Shown piece by piece: positions 56,546-64,000 of a stretch of 64,000 nt of DNA. The stretch comes from Gonapodya prolifera JEL478 (lineage: Eukaryota; Monoblepharomycota; Monoblepharidomycetes; Monoblepharidales; Gonapodyaceae), in contig KQ965783.1 in NCBI GenBank assembly GCA_001574975.1, positions 62,001 through 126,000 on the forward strand, read 5' to 3'. How positions within the stretch are numbered: position 1 is the stretch's first letter; each line of letters begins with the position of its first letter. The notes beneath the pieces were generated by a model. The model was not told the DNA's origin. It worked only from the letters and a program-made list of their open reading frames with translations, and did no database searches. The translations under genes were made by a program, and so were the position numbers.

Positions 56546-59094
56546 ATGCAAAGAGACCGCGCGGACAGCACCGACTTGTCTGCGCCACGCAAGGAAGCCG
56601 CGCCACCGCCCACGCCACAGACAGACTCCGCCCCGCGTCTCTCGCACCGCACGCTCCTTCTCGCTCTTTTCGCAGCAGCTGCAGCAATAGCAGCAGCAAT
56701 TCTACTCCCGCGTCTCTCCCTCCTGCGAAACTCGGTCGTCCCGTTCGCCTCGTCAAGCTCCAACACCCGACTCGCCAACTTCGCAAACCCCGCAAACCGC
56801 TCAATATCGTCAATGGCTCTCCCAAAATCGCTCAAGGCGAAACCCGCCCCGCTGTCGACGGCCGGTGTTGGACCGTGGACGACGCAAGACGTGAGTGACC
56901 GTCTGGTCGAGTGATGATAGGCCATATTGGAAACCGGACTCACTCCGTTCTACCCCGACCTACCACCCACAGCCCTTCCTCTTCTGCGTCTTCCACCACG
57001 ACGCATACCCCGCTGGTGACGAGTCCCTGCGCCCCGCCGTGGCCAATTACAAGCGCGGGAGGAACATGGGGTCAGATTTCGAGGGAAAGGATGGATGGAG
57101 GATGTATCATGGGGATGATGTGCCCGGGTTTCCACAGCGTGAGTGTCGTCCGAGCGAGGACACGTCGAGCGCAGCGAGACCCGAGGCCTAAGCGCCGTAA
57201 GGCGCTGACCCGAGGAGTCCGGCCGGAGGCGAGCACCCCGCGGAGCGGATTGTTCCTCGCGGAGCGAACTCCGAGGCTTAAGCGCGGTAGCGCTGACCGA
57301 GAAGCGAGCGCAGCGAGGTTGTACGCCGGAGGCGAATATCTTACGCGGAGCGTTTTTGACCGACGGAGGCGAGTGATCTGCGCGAAGCGCGAATGGTACA
57401 ACGTGGAGAGAGGTCGAAGCCTAATTGCCGTAAGGCGCTGACCGAGGCTGTCCGCCGGAGGCGAGTGAAACCCGGAGCGGCATATTTTCGCGGAGCAAGT
57501 ATCAAGGCTTAAGCGTGATAGCGCTGACCGAGGCTGTCTGCCGGAGGCGGATGGACTGCGGAGTGGAATAGTTTTGCGGAGCGAATATCGAGGCCTAGAC
57601 GATGCAAGGCGCCGACCAAACTGTCCGCTGAAGGCGAATATCCCACCCGGAGCGGGTCCATTTGTTATTGTCCATTCTTGTTCCCACCGTTTTCCACGCC
57701 CCACATCTCACATCTCGCACTTCATCTTCCACTCTTCAATTTTCCACTTCTCTTCCTCCCTCCTCCCCCCTCCCGCCTCTCCCCACCTCCTACGCGTACA
57801 CAGACCCCCACCGTGGGTTCGAGACCATCACCATCACCAAGACCGGTCTGATCGACCACAGCGACTCGCTTGGCGCCGCGGCGCGGTTCGGAGAGGGCGA
57901 TACTCAATGGTGTGTTGTGATTGACTCAGTTGTGCAAGTTCTGCGTTCACTCACAGTTTCTGTTTCTCCACGAACGGAACGCTCCCACCCCCATAACTCA
58001 TTACCCACGTCGGCGTCTCGGAACAGGCTGACGGCCGGCAAGGGCATCGTGCACTGCGAGATGTTCCCGCTCGTGCACAAGGATAAGGGCAACCCGACAG
58101 ACTTTTTCCAGATCTGGCTCAACCTCCCCAAGTCGGACAAGATGGTGGATCCGTACTGTGAGGTTTGGGGTGTGCTTGTGTCGGAGGTGGTTCGTTGCTC
58201 ACGTGTACGCCCGCCCCACTTTCTACTCTTCTCTCCCGTCCCCATCACGCCCACGACCCAGTCACTATGATCTGGGCCGAGGAAACTCCCACACTCACCG
58301 TCCCCGCGCCCCCTTCCAACACCCCACCCTCGATCGTGCGCGTCATCGCCGGCGCATCCCTCCCCGTGCCTGGTGCCACCACGGACGGCGTCGTGCCCTC
58401 GACCCCCCCGCCGCCAAACTCGTACGCGTCCAAGCCCTGGTCCAACATGGCCATCTGGACCGTCGACATGTCCCCCGGCGGCGAAGTCACCATCCCGGCC
58501 CTCGCCAACCCCGTCGCCAACCCTCAGGGCCACACGGACGTCACCCGCGTGCTGTACTTCTTTGCGGGAGACCGCATCGCGCTGTCGGACCCCGACTCGG
58601 ACGCCAACGCCGGGCCCGTGACCGTCCTGACCTCGCACGCGTCCATCGCGCTGCATGCCACCGAGCCTACCCTCGTGCGAAACACGGGAGAGAAGCAGGG
58701 CAGGCTGCTTATGCTCCAGGCATCCCCGCTGGGCGAGCCTGTGGCACAGCATGGACCGTTTGTAATGAACACGAGGCAGGAGATCTTTGAGGCGTTCATG
58801 GATTATCGGTGCGTGGTCGTTGAGAACGTTTCTTTCGGATGGGGCAAACATTTACATTCCGTTCTAACCATTATCTGCTCTGCAATCCCCTGCCTCCCCC
58901 CCCCCTCCCCCCCCTTCTCCTTTACCTGCATCCCGTTCCACAGCGAGACCCAATTCGGAGGCTGGCGCTGGCCAAACGACGAGCCCACGCACGGAGGCCT
59001 GGAAGTGGGTCGTTTCGCGCGGCACCCGGGAGGAGAGGTCACCAAGAAGTTTGAGGGCAAGGTCAGGGGCGAGTGGGGCCAGGGATGGGTGTGA
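56546..59094 (+). CDS. Pirin-family protein with N-terminal membrane anchor
   Basis: Cupin-fold pirin; relatives are Fe(II)-binding nuclear cofactors or quercetin dioxygenases. Six exons (56546-56890, 56973-57138, 57804-57909, 58027-58157, 58262-58808, 58944-59094) sum exactly to 481 aa. The N-terminus has LLLALFAAAAAIAAAILL, a hydrophobic anchor or signal near residues 37-54. The pirin domain shows PFLFCVFHHDAYPAGD, PHRGFETITITKTGLIDHSD, FGEGDTQWLTAGKGIVHCEM (iron ligands His, His, His, Glu) and FFQIWLNLPKSDKMVDPYF. The second cupin contains PWSNMAIWTVDMSPGGEVTI and a Pro-rich insertion. It ends with GGWRWPNDEP. Longer than typical pirins (about 290 aa). Intron 2 (57139-57803, 665 bp) carries the largest intronic repeat array in the window and splits the HPH motif. 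Confidence 0.93.
57140..57658 (+). repeat. Intronic ~85-bp hairpin repeat array in pirin gene
   Basis: About five degenerate units fill most of intron 2. Core hairpins lie at about 57191 (AAGCGCCGTAAGGCGCTGAC), 57281 (AAGCGCGGTAGCGCTGAC), 57421 (AATTGCCGTAAGGCGCTGAC), 57511 (AAGCGTGATAGCGCTGAC) and 57588 (decayed). Between them lie GCCGGAGGCGAGTG and CGCGGAGCGAATATCGAGG blocks as in ISY1. Sense orientation. Confidence 0.88.
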
Positions 59095-62000
59095 GCATGA
59101 GTAGGACGGGTTTTGAGTGTTAGAGAAGGTTTCGCAACATGTTGTTGTTATAGAGCTGTACGTGGCGTTTTTTTTGAATCAAAACGTATTCCTTCGTGCA
59201 TCTGTATTGAAACGAATCCGATGCTGGCGCTGCGATCGTTTTAATTTCGAATGGCGTATGTCACTGTCACGCCCACGCTTCCACTGCTTCATCTCACCGA
59301 AGTGGGGGGAGAACACCGAAGAAAAAAAATGATAATGCATTCGGTTACCTCCCGAATTGGGGCCCCATAACGGATATTCTATGTCGGGTACATTAATCTC
59401 AAGAGAAAGGGAAAAAGAGCAAGAGCAAAGCGTAATGACGGTAAACCCCCCCGGTAAGAGCTTACGGAAGCCCCTGAATACGAGTCTGGTCTCAAAACGA
59501 AAACGAAAGTTTCTTGCTCACACGACAACCCCCTCAACCACCCCACCACCCCTCTTCCCCCACCTTCAACCCCGTGAACAGATGATGACCATATGTATAG
59601 AAATCAGACGAAAACGGAAATGAAGTGGTGACGGCTGAACGAATGAGGTTTCGCCAGCACCCTCCAAACAAAATACTAAATGTTTCGTCCATTCCTGTTA
59701 GCTCACTCTTCCGGGGAAAGTGCGGTACGCTCAAATGCAACGCTAGCTGAAACACAAGTACGGTGAGGATGCTGCCGAGGCGATGGGAAAGTATTCGACT
59801 ATTCGTTTCTGCCTTTCGCCGAAGGAAGAGTTTGAAATAGCATGGTCGATGAGAGCATAAACTGCGCGTGTGAGATCACAAAAAGACGTGAATCAGATGA
59901 GACCACAAACTGTGTTTGTGTGAGATAGAAAGGCGCAAGTCAGGGTCTCCAAAGCAGATACGGTAGCGGTTTCACGTGTCACTCCACCAATGCGGTGGAT
60001 AGCTCAACAGAGGGAGCACCACAAACAGCTCCACGTGAGCGAATGTGCTTCCATGGAAGAGTGCTGAATTCGTCAGCTTGCGGTCTCCAAAGATCACGAT
60101 GACGCCAGACGCCTGAGCGTCCCTTCTTACTTCAGTCTTTTGTCGCCCTCAAGGAGAGAGTAGCATAAGGAAGCATAGAATGCGAAAAGTGAGACACTGC
60201 TCGTGAGAACGTGAGTTCAGCGTTTGTGAAGCGTTGTCTCAAAGGGTTGGCAACTGCACCAAATCCATCTCACTTCGCCGAAGGTGAAGAGTTGAAAACA
60301 GCCCCAATTGTAGAGCACGAGTTAACCCTCCCACCCCTCCACTCCTCGAACAGCTCACTAACGTGAATCAGAAACGGGCAGTGGTTGAGACTGGAACGAT
60401 CAACGGTAATATCGTCATTTGTCAGCGCCAACCAAAAGAACAATGGTTTCGTCAATTCACGTCATTCCACTTCCGCACGGTTGGTCTGTCATGACAGTTG
60501 TCTCCGAAAAGGTGGCGACAGAGCTTCAATTTTCCCTCGAACAATCGAGTGTTGAGTGCAGTGTTCACGAAGAAATGTCTCCAAAAACAGCCATTTTGAG
60601 TATATCTCGAGTCTCTGGAGATGAGGTGCTTGAAAAGACTGTGTGTCGACAAATTTGGGACGTACGGTTGGCAGGTGGTGGAACGCATATAACGCCGGAA
60701 AAATTGTTGGGAGGAAAGACTTCAATGCAGAACGGGGTGAGTTTGCGTGCCATCGTCCCACAAAGTTCGTGAACTGTTGCGTATTGCCTCCGCTGCAAAG
60801 CTAATTGGCGTGGACAGTGAAGCTTTGCCTTAACTTAATCGTGGGAAAGTAGGTTCCCGAGACATCGTTGAGTTGGACACCACGATCCCCAAAATAAATG
60901 GTAAGTGCGAATAGCGGAGAGCGACCACCCTCTGTTAGGTCTAAAATGAGAATCCCGAGACTTTCTGTTGGCTGAGTCCCGCCGACGACCAGATTGAGAG
61001 GTGAGACAGAAAAGTGCCGTCGGCGGACGACACGAAAAAAATACTGTACCTTACTTGACGGAAACGCAGCGGCGAAACGATGGAGAGGTTTGCAACCACG
61101 TCATCGCCAAAAGGGTGTCAAAGTTCAATCCTCGCACCATCACGCTTTCTGGTAGATGATGAGACATTGACCGTGGATAATTCAACAACCTGGGGCAGAT
61201 TGCGTGCAAGCAAACACAAGATTCGCGAGCAGCTGCCTCCCCAAAAGCAACAAGGACATGTCCGAAAGTCATTCAAAGTCTGCAAAAAGGGCTTCAGATA
61301 ACGAGCGAGGGGTAATAGTGCTAGCGGTGGTCAAGTGAGAGAGTGCATTGCTCGCAGATGGGTAAGTGTTCAGATTTGCATCTTTGACCGCAATGACATG
61401 TGCCCTCCTGTGGCACGGTTCGTGAAATGTGACACCGGAGAACACCCAAAACACCCCTTCTTTATCTTTTTCTCTGCGCTCCTAGGTTCACGGAGACCTC
61501 TGATGTCTCCCGATTTTCTGCCCCTGGCGAGGGAACTGACTCGTCAGAAGGTGCAAGTCGGTGGGATGTCACCTCGCCATCCCCTTTTCTCGAGGCTTAC
61601 GCAAGCGAGCCTTTCTCCATGTTCTCGCTGAACGGCTTCCTCAGAGCATAGGCTACATCGTGTCATGCCTAATTGCTCCGCACATGTGTCCATCATTTAT
61701 AATCGGGGTGGTTTTCGCAGGGGAGGTTTTGGTTTTCTCGAGTCTATTTTTGGAGACTGTGACTCGCGAAGCACCGCCACATTGTCGCAACTAAGGGTCT
61801 CAAATTTTGTTCGTAAGCTGCCCTGGTGCGGAGCGCTCTACTGAACCCACTGAACACGTCACCCATTGTCGTTTTGGAGACACGGCGGTAGCGAACACCT
61901 GACCTTTGAACACCATTCACGTTCTCACCAGCTTTGTAGTGCTGTTCATGACTCCTTCCTCCTCATGCCTTTGGATAATCCACTGAACAGCGAAGACGAT

Positions 62001-63183
62001 GGTGATTACGTCAACTCTTTTTCTGAGGCAACTCGCTCGAACACTCTCAATTGCTGGGTCTCACCCCACGCTCTCAAGATCCAGTTTAGGACAGCACGTC
62101 ACTGTTATCTTCACTGCTGCCTCCGTGGGGCATCAACCCTTTTGAACTTGGACAGTGTGGTGCCACATTTCCATGCTCTCAAAGTTCACGTCCTACACTT
62201 CTTCCATAGCTTTTAAGCGGCTTCTTTTCAGCAGAGATGACGGGAGGGAGAGTGATGATAAATTTTCCTTGTTTTTGGAGACCGTGATATGCGAGTGCCG
62301 CCACGCTCGCATTCTCGCATTCGGTGCTCAGATTTGTATTGACGCATTCAGTGCTCACACGCAACGCGTGAGTCCCGAATACCCGTGGATTTATCATCAA
62401 ATGGATTTTGAAGTTACACGAGATAAATGATCCGTTTTGGAGATAATGGGATGCGGCTCCCGCACTGTCGCTCCTAATGTCTCAACTTGATTCCAGAAAC
62501 TCGTCCACTTTGCTGCTCGTTCGACCGGCTACATGTCACGGAGGAAGCGATGCACTTTTATCTTCACTTTAAAGAGAGGGTTGGTGAATTCCAATCTGGA
62601 AACTCAGCGCGAGGTCGCCCAGGGAGGGCTCCTTGCTTCACATCACATGTCAGAGCCTTGCTTTACGTCGATGGGCAAGGTCTGTCCAGAATATCGCAGT
62701 GTCCTTGCGTCGCCATTCAGCCAGCACAGCCCGACATTCCCCCCCACAAGGAGCCAGAGAACAGCATGCCAAGCATTGGGGGGATGCACTATCATCTGAA
62801 GTGCCGGACCATGCAACAAGCCAGGTTAAGGTAGGGCCGTACTGGCGTCCTATTGCCAGGTCAGAGGAAGAGTGTGCCAGTTCAGCAACGAATCTCTGTC
62901 CAGCCAGGAGGCGCAATTCACTCACAGTGGCGTAGAAGTTGGCGCTTTGATTTGGTCGACCACCTGGATGAGATGACTGCTATGTGGGCAGACGTATGAA
63001 CGGAGACCGGAAGGCCAAAGGATGATGGAGACGCAGAGTCTAAATGTCCGCAGCCAATCGATATATTATTTCGACTTTCCATTTCCCTCCCACACCTATG
63101 CATCTGTCCTGATTGAACGACCCGCCAATCCCTACGGCCGAGGTGCAGACAGCAGCGCGATTTTGGCTGGCAGTCAACGCTCC
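59095..63183. repeat. Gene-poor island with dispersed GGAGA hairpin repeats
   Basis: 4.1 kb with no credible gene. The hairpin family of 36-42 kb recurs: as the reverse complement near 59946, 60087 and 60577 (GTCTCCAAA), and directly near 61753, 61872, 62274 and 62435. The best stem is GGAGACCGTGATATGCGAGT with GCCACGCTCGCATTCTCGC (62274-62318). Local duplicates: TTTCGCCGAAGGAAGAGTTT (59815) and CTTCGCCGAAGGTGAAGAG (60273). ORFs in it (for example 60419-60772) span the repeats and are not called. Confidence 0.6.
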
Positions 63184-64000
63184 ATGGACCTGCCACCCCT
63201 TCCACCCGAGCTGCTGCCCTGCATCCTTCGCCATCTCCCCCGTCGCTTCTTATACTCCACAGCATGCCGCGTGTCGCGCGCCTGGCGGGACGCCGTCCGG
63301 CCGCTGGAAGGATCCGACGGGCGGGTCATGTTCTGTGTCGACTTTGTGGAGGCTCCAGCGGCAATCGAGTCACCCAACGGTGGCACCGTCCGTCGTTTCA
63401 TCCGGACGGACGATGATGGTTGCGCCCACATTTCCTGGTCGGCGCGACCTGCGGTGTCCGATCCGAGTGTCGGCACCATTCGTGTGTCCGCTTCGTTCGA
63501 GTACTTTCGGATCAACACCGCACACGACATCACCCGCGACCTCGAATCGCTCATCGCCGACGCAACCGGCCGCTGCAGCGGCCTTGTCCGTGAGCGAGTT
63601 GCCATGTCCACGCGATGGTTCAAGCCAGGCGTGTTCAGCTCGTTGGTGGACGGAGATGGAGGGGGGCGGGGCGACATATCTTACTTCCGAGCCGTGCTCG
63701 CGGGCGTGGTAGCAAAGTTGCGACCTAGCGCAGTTGAGGTGAATTGGTATCTTGGAAGGTGGTACCACATCCCGCTTCCTGCGGCACCATTGCGAATGGA
63801 CTCTGTTCGTACACTCTCCATTAACTGCCTCAATTCAGGAAACCGGGTTGGGACTTACACAGCCGATATGCACCGAGCTTTATTGGAGTGTTTCCCCAAT
63901 GTCACAACGCTTATTCTGAAGCAGTCGCTTTCCGGGCTGCGCAACGTTCCCTGGTGGAAGACCGTCATCCCCGAAATCTCACAGTCCCGCATCACGACAC
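63184..64000 (+). CDS. F-box protein, 3' end outside window
   Basis: ATG 63184 opens a frame that stays open to the window edge (272 codons and continuing). It starts MDLPPLPPELLPCILRHLPR then RFLYSTACRVSRAWRDAVRP, a clean F-box (LPxEL, IL+HLP, CRxVSRxWRD), the Skp1-binding part of an SCF receptor. The following region is beta/alpha in character (ISWSARPAVSDPSVGTIRVS, YFRAVLAGVVAKLRPSAVEV) and ends with leucine-rich stretches such as VRTLSINCLNSGN and NVTTLILKQSLSGLRNVP, suggesting LRR-type substrate binding. No intron is needed in the visible part. It lies at the edge of the hairpin-repeat island, as does the F-box-like gene at 38 kb. Confidence 0.8.
   Translation, partial: MDLPPLPPELLPCILRHLPRRFLYSTACRVSRAWRDAVRPLEGSDGRVMFCVDFVEAPAAIESPNGGTVRRFIRTDDDGCAHISWSARPAVSDPSVGTIRVSASFEYFRINTAHDITRDLESLIADATGRCSGLVRERVAMSTRWFKPGVFSSLVDGDGGGRGDISYFRAVLAGVVAKLRPSAVEVNWYLGRWYHIPLPAAPLRMDSVRTLSINCLNSGNRVGTYTADMHRALLECFPNVTTLILKQSLSGLRNVPWWKTVIPEISQSRITT

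Noticed and set aside
57140-57658. CRISPR-like array of regularly spaced repeats
   Set aside because: Units are degenerate and contiguous without unique spacers, lie in a spliced intron and belong to a eukaryotic genome.
60419-60772. 117-codon plus-strand ORF (GTG-region to 60772)
   Set aside because: It overlaps the hairpin repeat motif, has no family resemblance and sits in a gene-free island.

Overview
The window reads as nuclear DNA of an early-diverging fungus, most likely a chytrid. Genes are intron-rich: most introns I could place are roughly 55-190 bp, with GTRAGT-type donors and AG acceptors. Intergenic gaps are often under 130 bp. The gene set mixes general fungal genes (Ubp8, Swd2, Bmt2, Isy1, metacaspase, GH18 chitinase, Pnc1) with two families better known from animals: an SKD3-type ankyrin-AAA+ ClpB and a Churchill zinc protein. 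The organism call is inference; no marker rRNA is present.

Layout. 1-5.7 kb: a long ankyrin-repeat gene (minus) running off the left edge. 6-36 kb: a compact euchromatic stretch with ribulose-phosphate epimerase, a YeeE/YedE-type transporter, ISY1, UBP8/USP22, SWD2/WDR82, BMT2, SKD3, metacaspase, Churchill, chitinase, nicotinamidase, a cyclin, an enoyl-CoA hydratase-like protein, a disordered CaaX-ending protein and PIG-P. 36-42 kb: a repeat island with ~250-bp tandem units and short hairpin repeats, duplicated on both sides of an F-box/Cys-rich gene. 42-50 kb: a four-helix membrane protein, an MDR dehydrogenase interrupted by a 550-base assembly gap, a frame-broken gene and a SET-MYND methyltransferase. 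50.5-54 kb: a complete-looking PIF/Harbinger DNA transposon with 13-bp terminal inverted repeats and a TTA target duplication. 54-64 kb: two F-box genes (one running off the right edge), a pirin-family gene and a second island of the hairpin repeats.

The most unusual feature is a degenerate ~85-bp repeat family that in this window I find only inside introns. It occupies six introns of five unrelated genes (ISY1, the enoyl-CoA hydratase, PIG-P, the MDR gene twice, pirin). It is always in the sense orientation of the host gene, including PIG-P on the minus strand. Its core hairpin varies between copies in a compensatory way (GCGC/GCGC, GCAC/GTGC, GCGCC/GGCGC), which suggests selection or descent at the level of RNA structure. 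This looks like an undescribed introner-like or structured intronic element.

Functional grouping is mostly housekeeping. The convergent UBP8-SWD2 pair joins an H2B deubiquitylase and a subunit of the H2Bub-dependent H3K4 methylation complex. BMT2, ISY1 and PIG-P serve rRNA modification, splicing and GPI anchoring. Several loci show apparent single-base frame changes, which may be consensus errors in a draft assembly or real decay.
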